This document shows positions 11,166 to 23,230 of a stretch of 64,000 bases of DNA, piece by piece. The notes beneath the pieces were generated by a model. The model worked only from the letters and a program-made list of their open reading frames with translations, had not been told where the DNA came from and did not search any database. This stretch comes from Dryas octopetala (Eukaryota; Streptophyta; Magnoliopsida; Rosales; Rosaceae). The stretch spans positions 21,922,835-21,986,834 of the forward strand of contig OY992832.1 of the NCBI GenBank assembly GCA_963921425.1, in the 5' to 3' direction. The position numbers were made by a program, and so were the translations under genes. Each line of letters starts with the position of its first letter. Position 1 is the stretch's first letter.

Positions 11166-11197
11166 TTCAAGAAGGAACTTCCTGTTCCGTTAAAGTG
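10607..11197 (+). pseudogene. Most complete copy of the amplified gene fragment (unrecognised gene)
   Basis: A frame open from about 10690 to 10981 reads HPLLLSPNERCYFICHGLSE, then DRASWKVDFASIR, then FEEREYGEYENHAFSALQYV, and ends NENLPSRF. A GT donor follows at 10982 and an AG acceptor ends at 11063. The next exon, 11064-11197, continues in frame with LVTQLFPRLLVDLYNFLLDK and ELPVPLK, with a GT donor at 11198. The residues look like real plant protein sequence, probably from a large helical protein, but I do not recognise the family. No start, no end and no matching exons beyond about 11400 are visible. I treat it as a captured or stranded fragment rather than a working gene. It could instead be internal exons of a gene lost on one side. 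Confidence 0.55.
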
Positions 11198-12535
11198 GTA
11201 ATGATCCTCTTCTTTTTTGGTAATGATTTATCTTTGTTTTTAAATTTTGAACTCGATGGTTCTTTCTGTTGTCTTGGAATGGAAAAAATCATTTCAAATT
11301 TTGTTGTTGACACTTTCAGTGGAAGAGACCGGGAAGAGTAAGCGGACGGTGATCGAGGTTCAAGAGCAAGATAAAAGTTGGCATGTGCGTTTCTTTCTTC
11401 AGTGGCATCTTATGTCCATGAAGGATTTTGTTCACTGTAGTGGCATCTTCGGTGGTATTTTCTGTCTACTTGAGTATTTTTTTGTTGTTGTATTGGTGAT
11501 GATTTGTAGATTGTTCATTTGTTCCGTTCTCGAGAGAGAGACCTGGGGAGACCCTTTTATTGACTGTGACGTAGGTTGCATGGACCATGCTTTTAATTAA
11601 TTTGTCTTTGTTTGTTTTCAATTTACATTGAAACATGAGATGAAAAAATATTATGATATGATTATTAGCTTCAATTAAATTGAATAGGGCATGAATGCAG
11701 TCAAGGTTTGTGCGTACGTTATTACTTATTTGTTAACAGTGATAAGATATGTCAGGCATAAGGATAAGGTGATGTGTAGGCATCAAACACAAGATAGAGA
11801 AAGGTTTAATTATTGATAATTCTATACAACTCAATTTGGTTTTTTTTATCTTTTTTCAATTTTTTCCAACTCATATGGCATGCTCATAATGCTCCCAACA
11901 AATGAAAATGCTGCAAAACTCTAGGAAAGCAAAACGCATAGGGATATGATTAAAAAATACGGAGTGAAGTGATGGTGAGCATAACGTATGAGAATCCTTT
12001 TATCTAGTTGTAAGTTGCAACCCCTATCTTTATTCTGTGTGATGTCAACACGCTAAAACTGGCATTCCACATATATGTCATTACATATTAATTGGCCAGA
12101 CAGTTATTAGGGAAGTGAGAGAGCTATGGAGTATGGATCATGGACAACTTCTTTAATACGAGAATAGTAGAGCTATCGGAAGTGTTGCTACTAATCTATT
12201 TATGTTATAAGATATGTATATTTATTAGTATTATAAATTTATCGTTTACTTATGTTATAAGTCGTATATTGGTAAGATCATGTGACCATATTAGGATGAC
12301 ACTCAACAATATTTCATGCTGGCATGAGTGATCAGATAGCAGAATTGTGGGATATATGGCCCAACGGTGTTGCTCGTGGTGTGGGTCTGGTTTGAGTTAC
12401 TGAGTGATATGGGCTTGTTTAACAACGTACTGACTGACTCTTTAACCATTTACATGCTTTTTAAATTTATTACGTATCATTGGTGTAATTGGTGTCCTTA
12501 GAAAAAACCAAAAAAAAAAAAAAAAGTAAATTGTA
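11198..12535. other. Spacer after the exon array; possible decayed exon near 11330
   Basis: Around 11322-11390 one frame reads VEETGKSKRTVIEVQEQDKSW after a pyrimidine-rich stretch. Its frame does not join the exon ending at 11197, so it looks like a decayed further exon of the same fragment. From 11600 to 12535 I see AT-rich DNA without a credible gene. Confidence 0.4.
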
Positions 12536-13208
12536 ACTTTCATGTTGGCCATTTTTCATGTTGGTCATTTTTCATATTAGTCATTTCTCATGTTAGCCAT
12601 TTTCGAGTAGTGGCCAAAGAATATTTTCTTGACCCGTATGCCCTTGTTTGGTGGTCATCTCACTTTAGAGCCAATGAGTGTTTTAACCCACTTCTCTTTA
12701 AATTATGGTTTAAAGGCCAATAATTATCTAAGACTACTATCCAATATAGCCCACGACCCAAAAGAAGTTTTTAAAGCCAGTAATGAAACTATAAAATGGA
12801 TAAACCCGTCTCAATAAAGGGGCCGGTAGAGATTTCCGTGGCCCATTCACATAACCAACTCCGAAAAATGAGTCCAAAATCACTAGGAAGCCGAATCAAG
12901 CAATGAGTTCGACTTTAGAAAGGATTTTTATCCTCATTAATGAGGAGATTTGATCAAAGAATCCCTTAGAGTCCAACTTTGGAAAGAATTCGAAAAGTTT
13001 TGCGAACAAGTCACCTAGATGGATAAGGACTCAATACAATCAAGCAATGACTCCTACTATGGAAAGAATTTCAATCCTCATCAATGACAATACTTGGCGG
13101 CCAAGAAGAAATCTCAGAAATTCAAATCACTAGGAGAAGGAAGATGATTTTAGGCTAGGAAATGGCCCATTATCTAAGGTTGTATCCTACCACCCTTATA
13201 AATAGATG
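12536..13208 (+). repeat. LTR fragment, left part (same family as 29804-30695)
   Basis: It matches 29840-30511 nearly base for base, starting at the short tandem 'CATGTTGGCCATTTTT' repeats and running through 'CCCTTATAAATAGATG'. In the copy near 30511 the sequence continues without a break. Here it is interrupted after AGATG (13204-13208) and resumes at 20974. 'CCTTATAAATAG' looks like an LTR promoter box. Confidence 0.8.
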
Positions 13209-13442
13209 TGTAATAACCTGATTATGTTAAAAAAAAAATTTTAATTATTATGTTTAATTATTTTTTATTAAACATAATTATTTTTAATTTACATTTATGT
13301 ATATATATATATATATTTCAATATTATCTGTTTTATAATTATGTAAAAAAAAAAAAATTAAGTTGCTAGACGCAAGTCCAGCAGCTTCTAGTTTTGTGTG
13401 TGTGAGTTTTGTGAGTGGTTGAGATATAGGTGAGGTGTGTGC

Positions 13443-13877
13443 TGTTGGAATTTCTAGATATGCATAAAAAAGGGACTGACCTTGTGAAGCTATCTCAACA
13501 CACAAGACAAAAGAATAGCTGCAGCAGAAGTGTTTGTAGGTAAACCTTGATCAGCCTAAGTCTTCCTCTCTAGCTCTCTGTATCTCTCTATGCACTCCTA
13601 ATATGGGGTAGGAATAATTGTGCTTAATTGGTTCATGAGAGAGGGGACCTAAGCCTTATATTTATAGGTGAAAACCTCTAGATTCCTTGCCCATAAAGGA
13701 ATTCTCGATGCTATCCTAATCACCTCCTGATTTTCATGGCCTTATAGTATAGGTATTCCATATAGAATAAAACTTCAACTTCACCAAAACATATCCGGCT
13801 GTCTAAATTGATTTCTATCTTGTATTCTTAGTTAATTAGGTGTTTAAATAGGATGCAAACTCAATTAGGTCCTTACA
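13443..13877 (-). repeat. 3' LTR (minus-strand sense) of the nested non-autonomous element
   Basis: It is 435 bp, starts TGTTGGAATT on the plus strand and ends GTCCTTACA. It contains 'CTTATATTTATAGG', whose reverse could serve as a TATA region. Confidence 0.85.
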
Positions 13878-16800
13878 TTCTCCCACTTGAGTGCCACACC
13901 TATTTAAACAAACCCATCTTCACAACCAAAAATCAATTTCCTTATGTGCACAATTAAGAAAACAATTTAGACAATACCTATTTCAAACTCAGCATTGATC
14001 ACCACATACTTATAGAGCTACAGACATGATTTCCAATAAACATGGTATCATCCACCTATAACCACCATAAGTAATGACAACCACACAGAGTACCAACAAG
14101 CCATGAACAAAATCATATGACATGTGAACTAAAATGTGAAGTATTTCACTTGTCATACAAATGGTCCTCCTTATGATCACAATGTGATCTATCCTTAATG
14201 CTTAATGAAAAGCCCTTATGTCGACAAGGACATCTTTATTATGTTGCATGATAAACTGAAAATTTTAAAAACCTGAAATTTAATCCATTAATAAGCTTGA
14301 AAGAAAATATAACACTCCTTAACTTTAATGCATATCCATGAATCACCAACAAATAACTTAATCAAAAATAGAAAATTAAAAGCTAAATAGCTCCCACTGA
14401 ATTAGGGCATGTTTAAAACTGGATAGTACCCCATGTTGGTGACATGCTCCTGGAAAACTGAATTAGCTAGGGACAACTTTATTCGATGGGTACTATATCC
14501 CAAGAATTCCTTATAGATAGGTACAAGAAAAACAAAGTACCAAAACAAATAAGAATCCTAGCTCAATGGAAGCATAATTCATAGTAGAAGAGTTCATGAC
14601 TGAATATATAAGCACACCAAAATAATGTAATCATAGAAAACTTTGTGCATTAAAAAACCAGGAACGCATGATATATTATGTTATGTAGTACTGTGAGAAA
14701 ATCAACTCAAGCTCCCACAGATCGGTCCTACCTTTATGGTTCTTTTATGAACCCCTTTAATGTTTCTTTAAGAAGCCTTTAAGTTTAATCAAAATAAGCA
14801 ACTTAATAGTCATGATAACACCTTATATATGACAGAACATCAATATATGTAAATATTCTAAAAATGCTGAAACTCCTACATTTCTGTCCAAAACCTTCTT
14901 TATGCATCAAAATGAAGCCCTTACATCTTTATTATAAAGACATAAAACAATAAGATTCAACTTAAATAATACAACAGTTTTAAAGATATTCCTAAATTTC
15001 TGTCAGTCATGTATATGTGAAAAGATCACAAAATCACAAGATCTCCCAGTAGGTGCATAAAACAAAACTTTGCTCTTTATTCCTTATCAATTAAACTTAC
15101 TACATTCATTAGTGGTATAAATCTTCCCCCGAATGTAGAGAAGTTTAATTGTTTACACAAAACTGTAGAAATTTATATATTTGTTTAAACTGTAGTAAAC
15201 CGAATACATTCATTAGTGTTAAGAAATTAGGAACCGTAGACAGAATACAAAGAAAATTAAAAAACCGTCTTTCTTGAAACTATAATTTATTCGGCCAAGT
15301 AATTAACACCAATCAATCATAAAAGCTTTACAACTCATCAAAGCCAAAATCTGTAAATTAATGAAATAGCCACTTCTATATAGCCGACAGAAAACCTACA
15401 AAGCTCTAATTTTCTGTTCTAGTGTACAAATTTAATATATACACTAACTAAATAAATGCATCAAATCAAATTCAAATCCTCAATCATCAAAAATTGCATT
15501 ATATCTTTAAATATATATATATAGCACATATGCATGACTTTAAGTATAAATACATATATATGAGGCAGCAAGATCAACCAAAGGAATAGATATGCTCTAT
15601 ATATATATATATATATATATTTATCAACAAGAAAAGGACATGAGTGCATACAATGGTCTGATTTCGTTATGCATGCAGTACGTTTAATTGGTAACCATGC
15701 AAATCTATATATTCAAACCCAAGGGATACATATGCCGATACAATAATGGGTTAAATGCTATTGCCATGCGGAAAAGCGAGTAAAATAGATTAATATAGAT
15801 ACGCATCCTTAGAACATAAAACCAGACATCGTTTAATCATAAAATTAAGTGATCAGCCTGCTGATTATATGTATATATATATGCTCAATGAAAACCCATA
15901 CTATTGATTCAAAATAAATGAAATCAAATCATTTGAAATGGAAAATTATGACAGTTCCCAACCAGCTAAGTCATGATCAAATTAAGAGACCGTAAAGTAA
16001 TCTTTAAATCTCGCTTTCCACTTCTTAAAATTCCTACCCTTCAGGGTTCAATGAAATATGCAACATGATCAATCTTTAACCCCAATAATCTTTATGCATG
16101 AATGATAATCATCTGTGGACATAATATCAACATGCCCTTTGTTTCTTTCACAAGTCTGGCAGTATGAACTGGTATAATGATCTGATATCTAGACCTTTCA
16201 TCTGTGGACTGAAAAACCTGGATATTTACCCCAATTAATATACCATCTTGTTCCATCATGAGTTATTTTCAATTAAATTCACACTTGTGAGCAGAAAATT
16301 CAATTGACAGTCCCTCATGATGCAAATCTTGTCAATTAGTACTTTGAATTGATTAATAACAATTGTTTCATGTTTATCTGTGGACCAAACATAAACCAAC
16401 TGTTTTTAATCAAAGCTTGACAACCTTATGGATCATTCTTGATTGCAGAATTTAGTCACAAAGGAAGAACACATATAGACAGATACATATGTCTTATATC
16501 TATTAGCTATCAACATACTGATCATATATATTGCTGGAAACAATAACCATATAGTGTATTCTAACAATAATATATTAAGTTCTCAAACACATGTAAAAAA
16601 AAAAGACTTGAGATGGATTAGTACACATACATGTTTTATAGTAAACAGAATTGAAAACAAAACTGCAGCAGGTTTCTTTAGCATGAATCTATAGTAAACA
16701 AAACATAGAAGTTTTCGTGCATGCTTTCTTCACAAGGTATTCTCTTTATGCGGAATTTTAGTTATACTAATGTATAAGAGGAAGATCATACAATATAATA

Positions 16801-18520
16801 GGTTCTTTAAGCAATTATCTTTATATGTAAGAAAACATGTTAAGGCAGCGAATTTAAAAGGATATGTTCTTACAGTGAAACTTGAATATTGCTTTAAGTG
16901 TGACTGATATGATTTAAATATACTGATATGCAAACATATAAATGGCACAACCTTGAATTTCAAAATTAACTTTATCCCATAATCAAGAAATTCACAGCAT
17001 GTGTTCAGAGGCATATCAGTTTCAGCAATTACAACAATGGGGCAGAGTGCTTGGACAGAAAATAAACCTATATGCACCTAATTCTTTAGTTTGTATTGAG
17101 ATTACACCTATGGGGCAAGAGAAACAACAATACCCTTAAATTCCTTATCATATCACAGACTTTAAAAACAGAATTTAGAGATTTCCTACACCTGTATGGC
17201 AAGAAGGAAATATCTACCATATGTTATTAGAATAATGCAACAAGTTGAGCTAGTCCATAATAAAAATTAACTAGCAACAATGAATTTAGATTTTCTCCAA
17301 TCAACATGCACACAAGAAAAACATACCTTTGTGCGTTTGGTTCCTGCAAACTTGTTAGAGTTGAAAAGCAAGTAAGAGTAATCTGACTCTAACCATAATT
17401 GAGAATTTAAGCAAGAATAGAAATTCGAAAATTTTCAACAAAACCGAGAAAAACAAACAAAATTGGAGATCCCAGAGTCGATATTGTTTAGTTAGCTTTA
17501 CGAATTGAGCATCAAAAACAAACAATCAACCAATTTCAAAATTTTCCCAAAAATTCTCAAATTTTTTGAAAATTATCATCGATTCTTTGCATGAATTGGT
17601 ATGAATTAAACACAACATCTATGAATAATCTGTAGCAAAACTCAATCTTAATTTCAACAAAATCACATACAAAATGGATTTTAATCCTTGAACCCCAAAA
17701 AAAAAAACCTCAATTTTCGAAATCAAACATGTTTTAATTCGAATAAACCTTGAAGTAAACAAGCATACCTTAGTCGAAATCATGAGTTAAACAAGAACCC
17801 CAAGTAAAAACGAACAAGCAAGCACCCAATCAAAAACGCAAAAAATAAAAATTCTTTAGTTTCCTTAATTTTTGAGCGGGTCAGCAAAAAGAAAAGAATA
17901 CCACAAAAACTTGTCCTTAGTCTTAGTGGGCTGTCCGTATGCATGTATGGTAACCATCTCTGGACTGAGAACCATACATCCCTTTGTCAATATCACTTGA
18001 GTTGAACAATAACAATTAATTTATGCTTATCTGTGGACCAAGCATGAGATAATCATTATTGAACAAAAACTAACTTCTTTATCAGATATTTCTTTTGCGG
18101 AATTCTTTTATCATACATAGAGGAAAATCAACACATAAACGTAGATATAAAGCCTATACTGCTTGTAACGTGTGAATAAACAATCACATATTATATATAT
18201 GTATATATATATATATATTAGTGACAACTTGTGTAAACAAAACAATCAGAAAGATAGCTTCCTCTTTTTTTTTTCTTTTTTTCTTTTTTTTTTTTTTATC
18301 AACTTGCAAGTTAACAATCATGTAGTTTATAGACAACTATATATGTGGTGGCACTGGCAGTCATCAAAGTCAAAAGGAACAAATAGTGCAAATTGTCTTA
18401 GCATGCATATATGTTTCGTTAGTAAAAACAACCAAAATTTGCAGGCAGATTTCTCTAGTAAAGTAACCAAAAATTTATGCACACAGACTTCACAAAATAG
18501 ACCTTAAGATGCATAGAACC

Positions 18521-18534
18521 TGGCTCTGATACCA
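18521..18534 (-). other. Primer-binding site for initiator tRNA-Met
   Basis: The minus strand reads TGGTATCAGAGCCA immediately inside the 5' LTR (minus sense), matching the common plant LTR-element primer site. It fixes the orientation of the element as minus. Confidence 0.85.
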
Positions 18535-18536
18535 CA

Positions 18537-18967
18537 TTTTGGAATTTCTAGATATGCATAAAAAAGGGACTGACCTTGTGAAGCTATCTCAACACACAAG
18601 ACAAAAGAATAGCTGCAGCAGAAGTGTTTGTAGGTAAACCTTGATCAGCCTAAGTCTTCCTCTCTCTCTGTATCTCTCTATGCACTCCTAATATGGGGTA
18701 GGAATAATTGTGCTTAATTGGTTCATGAGAGAGGGGACCTAAGCCTTATATTTATAGGTGAAAACCTCTAGATTCCTTGCCCATAAAGGAATTCTCGATG
18801 CTATCCTAATCACCTCCTGATTTTCATGGCCTTATAGTATAGGTATTCCATATAGAATAAAACTTCAACTTCACCAAAACATATCCGGCTGTCTAAATTG
18901 ATTTCTATCTTGTATTCTTAGTTAATTAGGTGTTTAAATAGGATGCAAACTCAATTAGGTCCTTACA
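18537..18967 (-). repeat. 5' LTR (minus-strand sense) of the nested non-autonomous element
   Basis: It is 431 bp and near-identical to 13443-13877. Its inner end reads TTTTGG instead of TGTTGG, a point change at the LTR tip. Confidence 0.85.
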
Positions 18968-20973
18968 TGTGCTTGTGTTGAGGCGGTGGTGTGGCGGTGG
19001 AGAGTGTGTGTGTGTGTGTGTGTGTGTTTAATAACTTAAGGCTGGGTTTGTTAAGGGTTTGATTAACAAACCCAGCAAAAGCCCATAACCCCATAACCCC
19101 ACCGAACCCGAGAGAAAGAAAAACAGAGAAAAGAGAAAGGAAGAAGAGAAACCGAGAGGGAAGGAAAGAAAGAGAAAGAAGAAGAGGAAAGGGACAGAGA
19201 GAGAGTGATAAAGGGAAAGAGGAAGAAGAGGTAAGCTCCACCTCCATATGCTCTGTTTTCTTGGATTCGAATTCAGGTGATGATATCTGTATTGGTGAAG
19301 TTTATTTGATTGTTAGAGTCTTCTTTAAGATCACAAACAACCTAGAGATTGAAGGAGAAGTAAAGGATTTTCTGGTTGGGTGTAGAGAGCAAATTTTCAG
19401 TTTTGAGTTTTTGAATTTTAAATTCATTTGATTGTGTTTCTTTTGATTTTGGTTGAATTTTAAGTTATAATTTATCATTTCTTAGCCTTAGGAACTGATT
19501 TGGATGGTTAGAATTTATGAAAAATGAGTTTGGTTGAATTTTGGAAAATCTGCCATTTTTCTGCAAATTTTGACAGTGTTCAAGTAGCCTATTTTGAGGC
19601 CTTATAACTTGAGTTCTAGAGATCCGTTTTGCGTGTTCTTTGGATGGTTGTAAAGGGGAGTTACAAAGCTTTACAACGCGTATACGTTTGCGCAATTTAG
19701 AGTTGATTTGATAGGGTAAACAGCGAGCCAAAGTTGGAAACAAAATAAGCAAAAACTGGCAGCAAGGTTGAAGATGATGAACAGTGCTGCTGGACCACCA
19801 CTCGCACAGCCGGCGCATGGCGGCGCGTGCGGCGGAGTGCAGCTGCTACGGTGACCGGGGAAAGTCCCCCTCCACTGCATTTTCGATTCCGAGTCCGATG
19901 GAGGCCTTCGTTTTGCGATCTGAGTCTTCTAACTTAGTGTTTTCACTACACACACTAGAAATAGAGAATGAGCGATTTTTATTCCGTAATTAATTGTGAT
20001 TTTCTTGTACGGGATTAGGTTTGGAGAACGACATGGAGACACGAGGCTATTTCTAGCGGCGGATTAAGTTTGTTTTCGAGGTAGGGGGATATGGGGAACC
20101 TTAAACTGTAAAAAATTGATTTATTGAATGTTAGTTGAAAAATACAATATGTGTACTAATATGTGACTTATATGAATTATTTGAATTATTTGAGCACAAT
20201 ATAAATTAATTAATTATTATATAATTATGTGCATTTATTTGAATGTGACATTTATTTGAATGCAAAGCATAATTCATTGAGAATTGGAGTTACAGTGGTG
20301 AGAAGGGATTGGGTGTCAAATTTAAATTCATAAGTGCGTGGAGAGAGACGCCCCTTCAGTTGCGACTGATAAAACTATCTTTTTCCCAACACGCATTGGG
20401 AACTTTAGTTGCGACCGAAGTTAGGATATCTTGCATTTCGGTTGCGACTGAAGTGAAGATGTGATGCAATTTACTTTTCAAGGGTTTAAATAAAGGAAGT
20501 GCAGCATAACATTCATGCATCTATAATATTATTAAACATATATTATCTGCACCATGTTGTATGATTCATTGAGATTCAATATAATTAAGATTGCATGTTA
20601 AGGTGAAATGTCCCTACTGAGCCATTGGTTAAAGCTCACCCCCTTATAGGCTTTGCAGGTTCAAATACTGAAGATCAGAACATTTAGAAGAAGTAAGAAG
20701 AAGAAGTTTGTGTAAATAAGTGTGAACAGACTTTGAAGTTTAGTTTCGTTTTATTTTGAAAGTTTTGTTAAACTTAAATTACTGAGACAGATTGTGTGTT
20801 GTAAACTAAGCTTGAATCCAGTTTGTGGCATAATAATAGTATGAAGTTTATTTCCATTTATTATATTTTTTATTATCACATTCTGGTTATAGAACTTAAT
20901 TGTATAATTAAAGTGTGATTCACACCTTAATCTGAGATTAACCCTTAATCCCGGATTGGGGTGTGACAAGATG

Positions 20974-21665
20974 CATTCGAGAGAAGAGAAAAAAAAAAAG
21001 AACATTTAGCATCCAACACACCCAAATTCTCAAATCTCAAGAATCTCTCAAAGTTCTAGGTTTGTAGCTCTATCATTGTCTTCACAAGGATTATGGTATC
21101 GATTTATTTTATGCACTTTAGTTTCATGCAATTGGATTGTTTTTATTTTAATTCAAGTTCTTTGCTTAATACATAAATGTTTATTTTGTTCATCGTTCTT
21201 TTTAATATTGAAGTTGATTTAGTTGGCAATCGCGTTGAGTTTTATTATATTTTAATCGTCCATAGTTTCTTTTATCTTTTTAACCAATTTCATCATTGCA
21301 TTCACGAATTCAACAACACTGTTCTAAGGAGGCCGAGACGCGAATCGAACTCCGATTCTGACTAAAGCCTTGTTCCCAAGGCTAGAAAAGAATCTAAGGC
21401 AAGAGTGGTTCCTAGCTTGGCCGCACAATCGTTTAGATTGGATTTCAGATTTAGACGCAAAACCCCAACATCACCATCCCAATTTCTATTGTGGCCTAGT
21501 TTGAGGCCCAATAGTGGCACGCCCCTCACACTCACACCCAAACGGACCAAAACTCACTTTTGGCCAACCTTGGCCAAAAACTAGTGAACAATTACTAAAA
21601 TGCCTTTGTTCTAAATAAATTAGTTTATATGCTAATTAATAATGTGAGGGTATAAAGGAAAAAAA
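20974..21665 (+). repeat. LTR fragment, right part, and adjoining internal sequence
   Basis: From 20974 to about 21157 the sequence matches 30517-30695 ('CATTCGAGAGAAGAG' through 'GGATTGTTTTTATTTTAATT') and continues the fragment interrupted at 13208. Beyond 21160 there is no second copy in the window. The 'TGGCCAA' runs near 21560 recall the internal region at 29430-29700. No coding frame is credible. Confidence 0.7.
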
Positions 21666-21812
21666 ATAAAGAATTGAATTCCTCCAAAATAAAGAATTAC
21701 ATTCATGATATCGTGTGGGCCTCACTTGTGTTTTTATTCTCATATGATTAGTAAACACAAAAATCGGAATCCAACTCTTTATTTTGGAGGAGATGAATTC
21801 CGATTACGGATT
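21666..21812. mobile_element. Short foldback MITE-like element
   Basis: Two arms, about 21671-21702 and 21766-21802, are inverted copies around 'CCTCCAAAATAAAGA'. Subarms (ATTACATTC / GGAATCCAA) extend the stem. I could not settle a target duplication, so the ends are approximate. Confidence 0.55.
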
Positions 21813-23230
21813 AATAAACATGTCATCAATGATTATAGATCAAGCGACCACCACCTCTAACGGACAAACAATACGGACAAGTTCAAATTAACTAGGTTAC
21901 AAAAGGACATGCATAGTTAAATAAGCTAGACAAACAGTATGGTCAAGTCCACATTAACAAGGTTACAACATGACAGGCATATTTAAATAAGCTGGACAAA
22001 ACAGTACCTAGTACAAATTAAGGTCACAAAAGGATCCCATTTCTGCCTGACTCACGACAGCTGCATGGTCCTCAAATATGCTATTGACTTGTCAATTTAC
22101 CTTTTCCAAAGTTACAAAAACAAAACTTGATAAAAATCCTCAAGCAAAACAATAGTAAGATGAAAACATGAAATCATAAATCACAACTTCACAAGTAATA
22201 GACTATAAATGCACTCTCTAAGTACAACAGTCAAGGCTTCTTTTTGTTGGCAAGGGAACAAGCAAGCCTTAATCCTGTGTAAACCTGACAAGTGGGAGGG
22301 CCACATCTAGTACAAGTTTGAATCCAAACTGATAAAAATCAGGTTGGTTATCCATTTAAAAAGGCACGACCCAGCTCAGCCTGCCAAGTAGCATTGTACA
22401 CAATAGATTATTGAGGTGAGTTTAAACAAGTTCAGAAATATCTCTTTACTATTTTCTTTGGCCAATGAAGAGGATATGAGTGAAAGAAAACTAACAAACA
22501 AGATTTGGAACTTGAGTTCAAGTTGTGTTAAAAAAAACACTAACACTAGCAATTTCTAAATCCAGTTGATTTGATCCATCAAATTGGACCAACCAGTTTC
22601 AAAGACATAGATTGCATTAACATAACTTTAAGTCTAATAACAAAAACTATTCCTTCTTCTTATTCAGATATAAGTAATGAACGTATGTGCCATAAAATAA
22701 ATTGACTAATCCATTAGCTCATATATCCCAAGTATTGAAACGTACAAAAAGAATACAACATTTTATCACAAAACGATACTAAAGACAGCTACAAATAGTC
22801 ATCAGAGAGAAGGTTAAAAAGGCAATAGAGTTAATTCCGAAAGGATGAGCATATAGAGGAAAATGATGTTGATTTGTTCAAACCGCTAGTTGATAATTTA
22901 ACGTTACATATTACAGTATCACAAGTGAGTCAAGGGGATTCTACATGAAAAAGTGATGGAAACTCAATGCAGGAAACATTCGATAAGATTGGCACAACAG
23001 AACACATATGTTTCTTCAATCTTATCGTCTACTCAGCCCGCCCAACCAAGGATGGTTTGACCCTTTCTTTATATTGCTAGAAAAACCAGAGATCTACCCT
23101 TCCTTCAACAAGCTTAGGCTACTAATTAAGCAGGTGCCCTCTAATAGTAAGGAAGTGGTTGGCAAAACAGAATTAATTACAGAAATCAGATATGCAAAAT
23201 AATACGCATGAAGGAAAAGAGCTTCAGGAC
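21813..23230. other. Spacer downstream of the kelch-like gene
   Basis: Mainly AT-rich single-copy-looking DNA. The part next to 23231 may be 3' UTR of the minus-strand gene. There are short tandem phrases near 21880-21970 ('GGACAAGT...AGGTTACAA', two to three times). No gene seen. Confidence 0.5.

Larger units (their letters stand above)
13443..18967 (-). mobile_element. Non-autonomous LTR retrotransposon, minus strand, nested in the solo LTR
   Basis: Two LTRs, 13443-13877 and 18537-18967, are nearly identical and differ mainly by a 4 bp indel. On the minus strand they read TGTAAGGACC to CCAACA. The flanks carry the 5 bp duplication TGTGC (13438-13442, 18968-18972). Reading minus, TGGTATCAGAGCC, the initiator-tRNA-Met primer-binding site, lies two bases inside the right LTR (18534 downward), and the purine tract GTGGGAGAA abuts the left LTR (13878 upward). 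The 4.66 kb interior has only short scattered frames and no recognisable gag or pol. The near-identical LTRs point to recent movement, so it must rely on enzymes from elsewhere. The lineage cannot be assigned without coding sequence. Confidence 0.87.
13209..20968 (+). mobile_element. Solo-LTR-like insertion (TGTAATAACC...GTGTGACA) carrying a nested element
   Basis: The insertion begins TGTAATAACC and ends GGGGTGTGACA, and is flanked by AGATG on both sides (13204-13208, 20969-20973). Without the nested element (13443-18967 plus one TSD copy) it is about 2.2 kb. Its ends are typical of long LTRs of plant Gypsy elements. The start sequence is not repeated inside, so this is one LTR rather than a complete element, hence solo LTR. 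It contains a GT microsatellite (about 19003-19027) and a purine-rich stretch (19120-19230), and no gene. The Gypsy label is inferred from the termini only. Confidence 0.65.

Noticed and set aside
11247..11600. 117-residue open frame as a gene
   Set aside because: Part may be a decayed exon, but its frame does not join the preceding exon and the rest has low-complexity hydrophobic content.
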